A stretch of 64,000 nt of DNA from Calothrix sp. NIES-4101 (GTDB taxonomy: Bacteria > Cyanobacteriota > Cyanobacteriia > Cyanobacteriales > Nostocaceae), in NCBI GenBank assembly GCA_004296455.1, contig AP018280.1:4402001-4466000 (forward strand), read 5' to 3'. Below, piece after piece: positions 38,799 to 47,157 of this stretch. The position numbers and the translations under genes were made by a program. The notes beneath the pieces were generated by a model. The model ran no database searches and was not told the DNA's origin. It worked only from the letters and a program-made list of their open reading frames with translations. Positions within the stretch are counted from its first letter, which is position 1; each line of letters begins with the position of its first letter.

Positions 38799-38967
38799 TC
38801 AATCAACTAATTTTTTGATATCCCCAAAGGCTCGATAAAAACCTCCACTACCTGATTCTCGCAATTCTTGTACCAAATAGCGATCGCCTTCGACGCGGAT
38901 ATCTCTGGGGAACTGGACTTTCCAGTTAGGGTTATATCCTGGGGAGACAGCCCGAATTCTCAATTTA
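38799..38967 (-). pseudogene. 3' end of the WGR-domain gene, cut off by the IS
   Basis: Reading on the minus strand from the IS edge gives LRIRAVSPGYNPNWKVQFPR and onward to GFYRAFGDIKKLVD and a TGA (38801-38799). Joining it to the gene at 40458-41719 by removing the IS and one TAA copy restores a continuous frame ...ECYREGGK-LRIRAVSP.... No start codon exists for the fragment itself, so it is a dead end of that gene. Confidence 0.85.
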
Positions 38968-38977
38968 GGATCGTGGA

Positions 38978-39559
38978 TTAAATAAAGTGTAATTCTGGTT
39001 TAGCGGTGTAATTCCATTGGGGCAAAAATTCATCAAAAACAATCTTCATGTTTGATTTGAAATCTTCAGCCACTTTTCGACCCGTTTGATAGGTTTTATC
39101 GAGAATCGTTGTAAAAACTTTGAGTCCTGTGCGAGTGGTTGCCTTTGCCATTAAGTCTTTTACAGTCTGGATACTCTCAAAAATCATCCCCTGACAAACG
39201 CGAGAGATATGAGGAAACAAACGATGCTCAATCGGATTATACTTGGAGGTGTAGGGCGGATAATGAGCGATACGAATTTCGATGCCCAGTTCATTAACTA
39301 ATGCCTGTAAGTCCTGTTTGAAGATGTAATAGCGAGAGCTATTGCTACCGCCACCATCACATAACAGCAAAATTGAATTTGCCAAAGAATAACGCGTCTT
39401 ACCATAGGTGTTCCACCAGTAGCGAATTGAGTCACAGGCTAATTCACTGGTATCGTGGCTGATGCCAATCTGGATATAACCCACATTGTCTGTTATATCG
39501 TACAGCCCATGGGGAATGGCAACTCCAGTCGCAAGCGTTGGCCAATCATGGTCAAACAC
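38978..39559 (-). CDS. ISAzo13-type transposase, catalytic C-terminal part (-1 frame)
   Basis: The 193-residue ORF contains VGYIQIGISHDTSELACDSI, the acidic step SILLLCDGGGSNSSRYYIF and HYPPYTSKYNPIEHRLFPHI, typical of the DDE transposases of the ISAzo13/Rhodopirellula group. The frame is open upstream to 39616 without a start codon of its own except GTG. Joining it to the first ORF by a -1 shift at an A8-G run gives ...DTKKKELIGQL..., the conserved sequence of the family. So it is probably made as part of a fusion of about 400 residues, not alone. The alternative is a frameshift mutation. Confidence 0.8.
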   Translation of the reverse strand: MFDHDWPTLATGVAIPHGLYDITDNVGYIQIGISHDTSELACDSIRYWWNTYGKTRYSLANSILLLCDGGGSNSSRYYIFKQDLQALVNELGIEIRIAHYPPYTSKYNPIEHRLFPHISRVCQGMIFESIQTVKDLMAKATTRTGLKVFTTILDKTYQTGRKVAEDFKSNMKIVFDEFLPQWNYTAKPELHFI

Positions 39560-39609
39560 CTCTATCGTTTCTTGAGTGTATAGTTGTCCCTCCCGGTATA
39601 ACTGCCCAA

Positions 39610-40191
39610 TTAATTCTTTTTTTTGGTGTCCATACTCATGACCGGATTACCTGCCGTTTGATAAGAGTGCTTAAGTTGGTCAATCGTCTCAAATTGCTCG
39701 TTGCGATATTGATTCTCTCCTGTTGCCAGGGTCTTTACTGCTTTACGTTTACGAAAGTTATATTTCTCCAACAACTGGTCTACCACTGTCACACTCACTT
39801 CGATTCCTTCATTTCCCAGCAATCCTGCAATCTCATGACGCTTGAGATTGGTCCACTTGACACTTTCATCCATCGGCGAACCTGCTGTGTGCCTCTCCAA
39901 CACTCGCAAAAACGCCTCGTCTAATCCAACAATTGTCTCGAAGGCTGATTTCCGTCCACCTCCGGGTTGGCGAATCCTCTCCTGCCCAAGCGCCGTTTCG
40001 TCCTCAAGTTCTCGCAAGCCTAATTGTAAGGTTTCGTGATGGCATCCCAGCAAGCGACGGATGTATGCCTGTCCCCCGTACCCTAATTTTACTGCTTCAA
40101 TTGCTGCATATCGGCGGCAATCCTTCTCCGACAACGATTCATAATATCGTTGCATTTGAACTTCAATTTCACCAGGGTAAGGGTGCATCAT
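39610..40191 (-). CDS. ISAzo13-type transposase, N-terminal part
   Basis: The 193-residue ORF has a preceding AGGGGT ribosome site. It contains the DNA-binding part: RRYAAIEAVKLGYGGQAYIR (HTH), LGLRELEDETALGQERIRQP then GGGRKS, and the start of the catalytic domain ending VMSMDTKKKN before TAA. The first catalytic Asp is in SMDTKKK. The stop follows at once after AAAAAAAAG (39624-39616 on the minus strand), a slippery run where a -1 shift continues into the second ORF. This is the usual arrangement of frameshift-controlled transposases. Confidence 0.85.
   Translation of the reverse strand: MMHPYPGEIEVQMQRYYESLSEKDCRRYAAIEAVKLGYGGQAYIRRLLGCHHETLQLGLRELEDETALGQERIRQPGGGRKSAFETIVGLDEAFLRVLERHTAGSPMDESVKWTNLKRHEIAGLLGNEGIEVSVTVVDQLLEKYNFRKRKAVKTLATGENQYRNEQFETIDQLKHSYQTAGNPVMSMDTKKKN
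39616..39624 (-). promoter_or_regulatory. Predicted -1 ribosomal frameshift site of the transposase
   Basis: Eight A followed by G in frame ACC-AAA-AAA-AAG-AAT-TAA. A -1 slip changes the end to K-E-L-I-G, restoring the family sequence. Confidence 0.65.
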
Positions 40192-40429
40192 TACCCCTGT
40201 TAAGGTGTACCAATAATGTACTAGCCAGAAGTCCCATTCTTACGTTCTACCTCTAATCGCAGAACCTAAATTTTTAACGCAAGCATTATTTTTTGCCTTC
40301 AATTTTTAATGGATGCGGTGCTGAAACCCCTATAAATCGTCAGTACAAATGTTCACCTTAACAGGGGTAGGGTGCATCATTTACCAGTTCTCAATTTACC
40401 CTTCTAGTGTACTGATATTATTGGCAGTA

Positions 40430-41719
40430 TTACACCTTATTTAATCCACGATCCTTACCACCTTCGCGGTAGCATTCAACTATTACTCCTTGAGCAACTT
40501 CGACAGGTGTAGCCAATTGTAATTCAGCCGAAGGTGCTATACCTTTTTGATTCGGTGCTTTAATAACTGTAGCTTGGGGAATATTGCCGGACTGAGCTGC
40601 GGCGATCGCGTTTGGGCTAGCATCAATACAGGCTAAGGTACCATCGGTGGTAACTATATAGATATGATTATCGAAAAATTGCATCGACAGGGCTGAACCG
40701 CAGCCGGTACCCAGTTTCCATAGTAGTTCTCCTGAATCTTGGAAGCAGTAGAGGGAGGAACTGCTGTCACCGGCAAATAAATATTTACCATCAACTGTAG
40801 CCGCACAAGAATAAACGGAATCATGGCATGAATAAACTGCACCCGCTTCACCCTTCTTACTAAAACTATAGACCTTGCGATCGCTAGCACCAGCATAAAC
40901 AGTCGAGGCTTCTTGCCAACCAAATAATACCGCACCCTTGGTTTTTTGATGCCACAACACGCGACCTTCTTGGTTACTATACATCGTCACACCACCACTA
41001 TGTCCGTGGTAAACCCCATCAGAGTCGCACCGCACCATCCAACCGGAATTCCCCTGACTCAACCGAGTCCATTGGGATTCGTCATCATGATCGATTGTTG
41101 TTAATCCGCCATTTGCATCGGAGACGGCTAGTAACCCATCTTTAATATCTAACCAAAAAATATCGACGTTTTCATCAATTTTGTATGCTAAACGTGGTAA
41201 TTTCCCCGTCAAATCATAAACATTCCCGTCATCACAACCCGCATAAATCCAAGCATCATCAGCAACTAAGCACTTTACACCATCAGGTAACTGAAACTGA
41301 TTAATTACTTCACCTTGGGGATTGAGTGCAAAAACCTCACCAGATTGATTTCCCAGCCAACAACGATTTGCGTCGATAAATATGCCGAAAGCCGACGATT
41401 GGGATTTGAATTTCCACAAAATGGGTGCCTGCTTTGCCGAAGACGCGATACTTGCAACAGCACGTCGTGTGATTTTGCGTTTTTGACGTACTCCCATAAT
41501 CGCTACTTCGTAACCGCTTTTAAGCTTCTCGTTAATCTTCTTTTTCGCTTCCGCTTGTGCCTTCTCTGGGCTAGGATAAACTTTGCTCTGAACCCGTCCA
41601 GAGTCGCCAATACGACCATATCGAATAATTAATTCAGTATCTTTAACTATAACTTCGTAAAATTTATGTGAGCCTCCATCAGCCTCAGAAAGCTCTAAAT
41701 ATGTCTTTTCTTCAGCCAT
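40430..41719 (-). pseudogene. WGR-domain beta-propeller protein, interrupted by the IS
   Basis: The 429-residue frame starts with a WGR domain (about 1-80: ELIIRYGRIGDSGRVQSKVY). A PQQ/WD-like propeller follows (about 100-395, with repeats such as AWIYAGCDDGNVYDLTGKLP and KYLFAGDSSSSLYCFQDSGE). The native sequence ends at GGK; the last residues (DRGLNKV) come from the IS terminus. Its real 3' end is at 38799-38967. WGR domains bind nucleic acids or act in PARP-type proteins, and the role of this cyanobacterial type is unknown. The truncated form may still fold, as the propeller is nearly complete. Confidence 0.85.
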
Positions 41720-41907
41720 TACAACCTCAATTCAATATGTATAGAGTTTTTAAGAATATCTAGTTCTGTTTTAGCTATTTAATTAATACCTGTCGATATG
41801 TTGAAGGAGAGACACCACAGAAGACACTTAAATAAACGCAATGTATATGGGCATTCGCTTTGATGCGATCGCTCCTAATCTTGGAAAATTATAAAGGTTA
41901 CTTTCCT

Positions 41908-42486
41908 ATGCGCGAACTCAAATATTACATAGCTTGCAGCGTTGATGGTTTTATTGCTCATAAAGATGGTTCGTTTGATGGTTTTCTCATGTCAGGGGAA
42001 CACATTGCTGGTTTAGCAGAGACTTTTCCCGAAACTTTTCCCGCACATTTCCGTGATGGTTTGGGTATTAAGTCGGAAAATAAGCATTTTGATGTTGTTT
42101 TGATGGGACGTAAAACCTACGAAATCGGTTCAAAGGTTGGCATCACTAATCCCTATCCTCAGATGAAGCAGTATGTTTTCTCCCGTAGCATGGAAGCTAG
42201 TCCCGATGAAAATGTTGAACTGATTTCGACTAATGCGATCGCATTTGTGAAAAGTTTGAAGCAGGAAAATGGTAAAGATATTTGGCTCTGTGGTGGTGCA
42301 GAATTAGCTGCAAGCCTTTTTAAAGAGAATTTAATCGACGAGTTAATTTTGAAGGTCAATCCATTTTTGATGGGTTCAGGAATTCCACTGTTTGCAGATG
42401 TAGTTCAGCAAACATCTCTGGAATTGAGCGATCGCCAAATTTATGACAATGGTGTTTTGGTGCTTCATTATCGGATTCAATGTTGA
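41908..42486 (+). CDS. Dihydrofolate reductase-family (RibD C-terminal-like) protein
   Basis: The frame is open from 41860, but ATG at 41908 gives MRELKYYIACSVDGFIAHKD, the normal start of this family (192 residues). Motifs present are VVLMGRKTYEIGSK (NADPH-binding region), QYVFSRSM, IWLCGGAELAASLFKENLID then EL, and NPFLMGSGIPLF. Members reduce various pteridine or pyrimidine substrates with NADPH, and most are not true DHFR. The substrate is unknown. It is monocistronic, followed 86 bp later by a phosphotransferase gene in the same direction. Confidence 0.88.
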   Translation: MRELKYYIACSVDGFIAHKDGSFDGFLMSGEHIAGLAETFPETFPAHFRDGLGIKSENKHFDVVLMGRKTYEIGSKVGITNPYPQMKQYVFSRSMEASPDENVELISTNAIAFVKSLKQENGKDIWLCGGAELAASLFKENLIDELILKVNPFLMGSGIPLFADVVQQTSLELSDRQIYDNGVLVLHYRIQC

Positions 42487-42572
42487 GTTTAGTGAAAACA
42501 ATGTAATCAATCAGGCGAAATTTTGCCTATAGCTTGGCTAAAAGCCAATAAATTTCGAGGAAGCAGGAAAAT

Positions 42573-43466
42573 ATGCAACAGTTAGGAATGCCAATATCGG
42601 AAGTAGAAATTGATGTATCCCTCGTTACTAGTTTATTACAGGAACAACACCCCGATTTAGCACAGTTACCGATTCATGAGGTTGACGCGGGTTGGGATAA
42701 TGCCATATTCCGATTGGGTGAGGATTTATCGATTCGACTTCCCCGCCGTCAAGTTGCAGCTAAACTCATAGAAAACGAACAAACTTGGCTTCCCCAAATA
42801 AGCGATCGCTTGATAATACCCGTTCCCAATCCTTACCGAATTGGTCAACCGGGAGGCAATTATCCCTGGAGATGGAGTGTGTTACCTTGGTTAACTGGTG
42901 TTGCTGCTGACCAGCAGGAACCCCATCCCGAACAAGCAAAAAATTTTGCCTTGTTTTTGCAATCGCTCCATCAACCCGCACCAGCAGATGCACCAAAAAA
43001 CCCATTTCGAGGTATACCTTTGCAGCAACGGGAGGTAATGCTATTGGAACGGATGCAACGATTGGAAACAAAAACCGATTTGATGACTCCGAAAATTAAA
43101 AATATTTGGAATCTGGCTTTGAATGCACCCATAGATACTTCACCAACATGGTTGCATGGAGATTTACATCCGCGTAATGTACTTGTAGAGGATGGGATAA
43201 TTACAGGTATTATCGATTGGGGAGATATAACCCAAGGAGATATTGCCACTGATTTAGCTGCGATTTGGATGTTATTTTCGGATAGAAATGCTCGCGAAAA
43301 AGTAATTGCGGAATATGGGAATATTTCTGAAGCCACACTGCAACGAGCCAAGGGATGGGCAATCGTTTTTGGTGTATTGTTGTTAGATACGGGGTTAATC
43401 GATAATACTCGTCATGCGGTAATGGGAGAGAAGGTATTTCGTCGTCTTTTAGAGGATAGGGAATAG
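42573..43466 (+). CDS. Aminoglycoside phosphotransferase-family kinase
   Basis: The 297-residue protein has the APH/choline-kinase fold: HEVDAGWDNAIFRLGEDLSI (nucleotide loop), RLPRRQVAA with the Lys in AAKLIENEQ, then the catalytic loop WLHGDLHPRNVLV (HxDxxxxN) and IIDWGDITQGD (metal-binding Asp). A potential ribosome site (GAGGAAGCAGG) precedes the ATG. It would phosphorylate a small hydroxylated molecule. Resistance should not be assumed, as many chromosomal members have metabolic substrates. An IS5-like element begins 22 bp after its stop and leaves the gene intact. Confidence 0.88.
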   Translation: MQQLGMPISEVEIDVSLVTSLLQEQHPDLAQLPIHEVDAGWDNAIFRLGEDLSIRLPRRQVAAKLIENEQTWLPQISDRLIIPVPNPYRIGQPGGNYPWRWSVLPWLTGVAADQQEPHPEQAKNFALFLQSLHQPAPADAPKNPFRGIPLQQREVMLLERMQRLETKTDLMTPKIKNIWNLALNAPIDTSPTWLHGDLHPRNVLVEDGIITGIIDWGDITQGDIATDLAAIWMLFSDRNAREKVIAEYGNISEATLQRAKGWAIVFGVLLLDTGLIDNTRHAVMGEKVFRRLLEDRE

Positions 43467-43488
43467 AAGAGTTCCGATTTGAACAGTA

Positions 43489-44629
43489 GACATCTCCAAT
43501 AAATACCAAACCCCTGCTATCAAAAGCTTTCAGTCTGTAAATGCAACTATGATTTTTTCGCAATTAGATACGATAAAATAGGGATTTGATATATTTGATG
43601 ATAGTAATAGGGCAAAAATATGTAAAATTCTGCACGAATTTTAGCCAGATGCCGAAAGATTTATTACATTTGGTAATATCAGCGCTTTAATTCTCAATCT
43701 TACTAATCCACAAACAGTCAGAATTACTTGCTCATATTTTTGAGGTTTAAGTCTAAATCTTTCTTGGACAACTCGGAATATCTTTACCGAACGGATTCGG
43801 TGTTCTACCAATACCCTTTTAGATGAAAATTTCTTATTTTGTTGTTTTTGTTCAACTGTTAACTTCCCATTTTTTGGTTTTTTAATTGGAGTGTCAATTA
43901 AATCTTCTCCTTGATAAGCTAAGTCACCTTTAAATCTTTGCTTTGGATGGAAATTATCCCTATTTTCTCGAAACAAAGTTATGTCATGTTTCGGTCCAGG
44001 CTCACCAGCCACGACATCAACAATATCACGAGAATTTGGCAGGATAGCCATTTGAGTTTTAAATGTATGTTTACATGCCTTTCCAGAGTAATATTTTTCC
44101 TGCTCTTTATTGTGTCCAGGTCTTTCCCTGACTTGCTCATAGCTATCTATAATTAATTCGTAGTCGGTTAAAATTTCTTGAACTGTTTCGTAGTCAGTAT
44201 CATTTTTTTTTACTTGTTCAAGCAAACTAGAAGGTAATAAATCTCTTAACAATGGCAACCAATAGTGAAAAGTCGAATTTGCTGTTGATTCGCTGACTCC
44301 AAATTGAATACCAATCACTTGAAACGTCATCAGATGCCGGAGATAAACTAAAGTCAATATCACTTGTTCTTTAGTCGATAATATTGGCTGTCTTCCACCA
44401 CCTTTTTCAATTAGTCTCACTTTTTTATTTTCTAGTAAAACTTGTTTCTCGTTATGCAAGATTTCTGCATTTTTAATCAGATTTTCTAGTTCAGTATAAT
44501 TTAAACCAATTAATCGTTTTGTCTCTTGAGGATGCTCTTCGATGTAATTCAGTATATCGCTCATTTTTTTGTGCTAAAAAGACCCTATTATATTCTTTTA
44601 CCACAAAATATTTATATTTTGGAGATGTC
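43489..44629 (-). mobile_element. IS5-like insertion sequence (DDE_Tnp_4 type)
   Basis: The element is 1141 bp, bounded by GACATCTCCAA (43489-43499) and its exact inverse (44619-44629). TA stands on both sides (43487-43488, 44630-44631), consistent with a short target duplication. It encodes one uninterrupted transposase. It lies between the phosphotransferase gene and the promoter at 44769 and disrupts no recognisable gene. Confidence 0.8.
43641..44564 (-). CDS. IS5-family transposase
   Basis: The 307-residue protein has an N-terminal HTH (about 55-120: LSTKEQVILTLVYLRHLMTF, GVSESTANSTFHYW). A DDE domain follows, with IIDSYEQVRERP (first Asp), VVAGEPGPKHDITLFRENRD, FKGDLAYQGED (second Asp) and the last acidic residue in RVLVEHRIRSVKIF. 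This is the Tnp4/HARBI1-like group found in IS5 relatives. Length is full and no frameshift is seen, so the element may be active. Confidence 0.88.
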   Translation of the reverse strand: MSDILNYIEEHPQETKRLIGLNYTELENLIKNAEILHNEKQVLLENKKVRLIEKGGGRQPILSTKEQVILTLVYLRHLMTFQVIGIQFGVSESTANSTFHYWLPLLRDLLPSSLLEQVKKNDTDYETVQEILTDYELIIDSYEQVRERPGHNKEQEKYYSGKACKHTFKTQMAILPNSRDIVDVVAGEPGPKHDITLFRENRDNFHPKQRFKGDLAYQGEDLIDTPIKKPKNGKLTVEQKQQNKKFSSKRVLVEHRIRSVKIFRVVQERFRLKPQKYEQVILTVCGLVRLRIKALILPNVINLSASG

Positions 44630-44768
44630 TAGTGTATATTTATTGTCTCTACTTGAAAAATAAAAGTTGAGATTTTCTCGATATAAATACGCAAATAGAA
44701 ATATTTGGGCGTTGCAGAGTCAAAGTATAATCATGCGATCGCTTCTAGCTTGTCTTTTTCTGAATCTG

Positions 44769-44799
44769 CATACCCCTAAAATTTCTAGAAGTATGTAGA
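44769..44799 (+). promoter_or_regulatory. CATACCCCT-N14-TATGTAGA promoter, copy 5
   Basis: CATACCCCT (44769-44777), 14 bases, TATGTAGA (44792-44799), 32 bp before the gene at 44831. Like copy 7 it is followed by AAATAACCCCGA. Confidence 0.6.
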
Positions 44800-44830
44800 A
44801 ATAACCCCGAAGTTTAAAAAACACTAATCG

Positions 44831-45355
44831 ATGAAAAAACTAAAAAAACAGATATTACTTGGTTTAATTACCACCCTCACATTGAGTGGAAGCCTTTTAC
44901 CAGTTCAAGCTCAAAGAACAAGCAGTAAAAATCAAGCATTTTCCTATATTGGCTCAATTTATCAGGATTTACCTCCAGGAATCGAATATATAAGTGGTTG
45001 GGTTGTGGGTGATCAATTTAATGGTCGCGAATACTCGGTCACTCATATCAAAAAGGGATATCAACAGATGCTATGGTTCAATACAGTTGTGTCGAGAGAT
45101 AAACAAGGTAAAGCAACTTTTAAAGCCATAGACACGATGAATTTACCAAAGATAAATGCTTCTCAATATCTGGGTGGCTGGGATTGTGGACGGAATGGAA
45201 AAAAAGACCCAGAAATTGTTGCAATTGTTAAAAATGAAAATTCTGAGTATTTAAGAAACACGTCAAGGGCTTGGCGCGCTAATCGGAAATCGGGTAAGTT
45301 TGAAGCTATTTCGACCAGTGGTATTTTCTGTATAAATCAAGGTTGGGGTGTTTAA
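44831..45355 (+). CDS. Exported hypothetical protein, 174 aa
   Basis: MKKLKKQILLGLITTLTLSG followed by SLLPVQAQ is a typical Sec signal (cleavage near residue 28). The mature part is about 146 residues with FSYIGSIYQDLPPGIEYISG, an apparent duplicated strand pattern, and two cysteines (GGWDCGRNG; GIFCINQG) that could form one disulfide. It has a CATACCCCT-type promoter 32 bp upstream, shared with the protease/TPR genes. The next gene starts 13 bp after its stop. I do not recognise the family; a partner of the CHAT regulon is suggested only by the promoter. Confidence 0.65.
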   Translation: MKKLKKQILLGLITTLTLSGSLLPVQAQRTSSKNQAFSYIGSIYQDLPPGIEYISGWVVGDQFNGREYSVTHIKKGYQQMLWFNTVVSRDKQGKATFKAIDTMNLPKINASQYLGGWDCGRNGKKDPEIVAIVKNENSEYLRNTSRAWRANRKSGKFEAISTSGIFCINQGWGV

Positions 45356-45367
45356 GCAAATGGGTTA

Positions 45368-46012
45368 GTGAATAAAATCATGCAACGCAAAAAATCCTTG
45401 CTTTTAAATTTTATCTTCGTGAGTTTACTGGCACTGTTGATGATTCGCGATCGCTTACCAAGTCCATATTTTTTATTGTCTATTTCTACCAAAGATAATC
45501 AATCCCTCACAGTACCTAACCATTTGATACATTGTCGGCTCAGTCAAAACTTACACTGCACAATTCCGATTCTCCATCAAACGTTGGTTATCGAAGAAGT
45601 TGAACCTCCATCTCTGGATTGCCAAGCTAAATTTGGCAAACAAGCACCTACTTGTCAATGGTTACAAGCATCTGCACTCGAACATATTTCCATTGAAGAT
45701 TTAGAATTAACACCAATCCAAATCGCAAGCATCGAGTATTCAATCAAGCCTTTTCCAACTACGCGAATCTTTGATGAGCCTAATGCAAACGTATCTGTAT
45801 TAGCTTTTCTATGGGTAATCGCTTCAGTATTGAGTGTGCTGAATGGGATGGATGCTGTGTATTTTTATGCAAGAAAATTTTTCCCAATCCGAAATCCCCA
45901 AACTAAACATATTATTGCAGGTTTATTGGCTGCGATCGCGGGATTGGGAGTAATCGTTTTTCTAGCGTTGAGTTTTCTCTTTTTGGTGATGAAATTTGGG
46001 TATGCAGATTGA
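45368..46012 (+). CDS. Membrane hypothetical protein, 214 aa
   Basis: It starts at GTG (45368) or ATG (45380). An N-terminal span (LLLNFIFVSLLALLMI) and two C-terminal spans (VSVLAFLWVIASVLSVLNGM; HIIAGLLAAIAGLGVIVFLA then LSFLF) enclose a soluble region of about 110 residues. That region has four cysteines (LIHCRLSQNLHCTIPI; LDCQAKFG; TCQWLQAS), so it is probably periplasmic with disulfides. It follows the exported protein by 13 bp and is likely in the same operon. No family recognised. Confidence 0.65.
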   Translation: MNKIMQRKKSLLLNFIFVSLLALLMIRDRLPSPYFLLSISTKDNQSLTVPNHLIHCRLSQNLHCTIPILHQTLVIEEVEPPSLDCQAKFGKQAPTCQWLQASALEHISIEDLELTPIQIASIEYSIKPFPTTRIFDEPNANVSVLAFLWVIASVLSVLNGMDAVYFYARKFFPIRNPQTKHIIAGLLAAIAGLGVIVFLALSFLFLVMKFGYAD

Positions 46013-46357
46013 TGGAAATAGCTAAGATGACTATACGCGATGAGCCAACGGTATGCTCCACAGGAGTTTTTACGCGATCGCTTTTATTTGCAGCGAGATT
46101 TGCAGTAGTTGTCAGCGACACGCTGCTGCTGTAAATTCTTGACTAAATCGATTTTGAGATGTTCGGGTTTGTTCGAGAAAAAATCTTGATATGCTGAGCG
46201 ATTGAACGTTTCAGCGTGAATCATTCCGACAACACTACCAATCGCGAGGGCAATTTGACAAGGGAAAATTTGCTCTTTTGTATAAAAATCAATCAAATCG
46301 CGATTATGCAAAAAAGTTTGAGTCTTGAATTATTCGGTGAGATTTTGAGAAAACCTG
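46013..46357. other. Spacer with remnant ORFs
   Basis: ORFs on both strands stay under 85 codons and lack ribosome sites. The stretch leads into promoter copy 6. Nothing else is supported. Confidence 0.4.
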
Positions 46358-46389
46358 CATACCCCCACAAAATGGGAGAAGTATATATT
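46358..46389 (+). promoter_or_regulatory. CATACCCCC-N15-TATATATT promoter, copy 6 (TPR)
   Basis: CATACCCCC (46358-46366), 15 bases, TATATATT (46382-46389), 104 bp before the TPR gene at 46493. Confidence 0.7.
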
Positions 46390-46492
46390 TTTAGGTTGAC
46401 CCTGAAGTGGGAAATAACTATAAATGCGGTGCAAATACCATGTTTGCGCTGGAAATATCAATGATAAGACTAAATGAATAGGAGAAAAATAA

Positions 46493-46984
46493 ATGAAACG
46501 CTTACACAAAATATTGCCCATTGCGTTACTCAGTCTGACGGTAACAGGTCTGAATATAAATGCACAGGTAGCCAACGCAAACACAACAAAACAGCCAATT
46601 CAAATAGCCCAAAATAGCCAAGCTGCTAGCTATTACCAAGAAGCCGTGCGACTACTTGATGCCAAAAAATATCGTGAAGCAATTGCTGTAATTAATAAAG
46701 TGATCGTGATTGAACCAAATAATCAAAATGCCTATTATTTACGAGGTATTTGCTATCAATATCTCGAACAACAACAACAGGCAAAAGCAGATTTTACTAA
46801 TGTCATCAAATTAGACCCGACATTTCCCTACGGGTATCTAAGTAGGGGAGTTTCTAATTATTTACTTCGCGAAAATAATAGCGCTATTCAAGATTTTAAA
46901 ACCGCAGCCGATTTATTTACCAAAGTTGGTGATACAAAAATGGCGGAAACCGCATTGCGATTTGCAAAACGAGTGCAAGAATGA
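46493..46984 (+). CDS. Small exported TPR protein, paralogue of 36812-37333
   Basis: The 163-residue protein has a signal peptide (LHKILPIALLSLTVTGLNIN, cleavage near residue 28). Three TPR-like repeats follow: YYQEAVRLLDAKKYREAIAV, NQNAYYLRGICYQYLEQQQQ and FPYGYLSRGVSNYLLRENNS. Arrangement and the end (DLFTKVGDTKMAETALRFAK) match the protein at 36812. It has a ribosome site (AGGAGAAAA) and promoter copy 6. The TPR-CHAT gene follows 174 bp later, repeating the TPR-then-CHAT order of the other locus, which argues for a functional pair. Confidence 0.85.
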   Translation: MKRLHKILPIALLSLTVTGLNINAQVANANTTKQPIQIAQNSQAASYYQEAVRLLDAKKYREAIAVINKVIVIEPNNQNAYYLRGICYQYLEQQQQAKADFTNVIKLDPTFPYGYLSRGVSNYLLRENNSAIQDFKTAADLFTKVGDTKMAETALRFAKRVQE

Positions 46985-47157
46985 TAATACGGATTACGGT
47001 TAAAAATTTAGTATAAATAAGTGTTTGAATTTACTAAACTTAATTCGATTTCAAAAATAACAGGAAAAATTAGGGTGGTGTGGGCTGACCGCCTGCACTG
47101 CTTATATCAAGGTTTTTCTACTTACAAAAAACTGTATCTTTTTGCAAAAATCTTCCC

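Larger units (their letters stand above)
38968..40454 (-). mobile_element. ISAzo13-like insertion sequence with 3-bp target duplication
   Basis: The element is 1487 bp. Its ends are 30-bp inverted repeats with two mismatches, starting GGATCGTGGATTAAATAA. Both sides are flanked by TTA (38965-38967 and 40455-40457), a 3-bp target duplication. It encodes one transposase split over two frames. It lies inside a WGR-domain gene, whose frame is exactly restored when the IS and one target copy are removed. Insertion is therefore recent. Confidence 0.88.

Noticed and set aside
41860-41907. Upstream start of the DHFR-family protein
   Set aside because: The extra 16 residues do not fit the family, and ATG 41908 gives its normal N-terminus.
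42573-43466. Antibiotic resistance gene
   Set aside because: Only the general APH kinase fold is visible; nothing in the sequence shows drug specificity.
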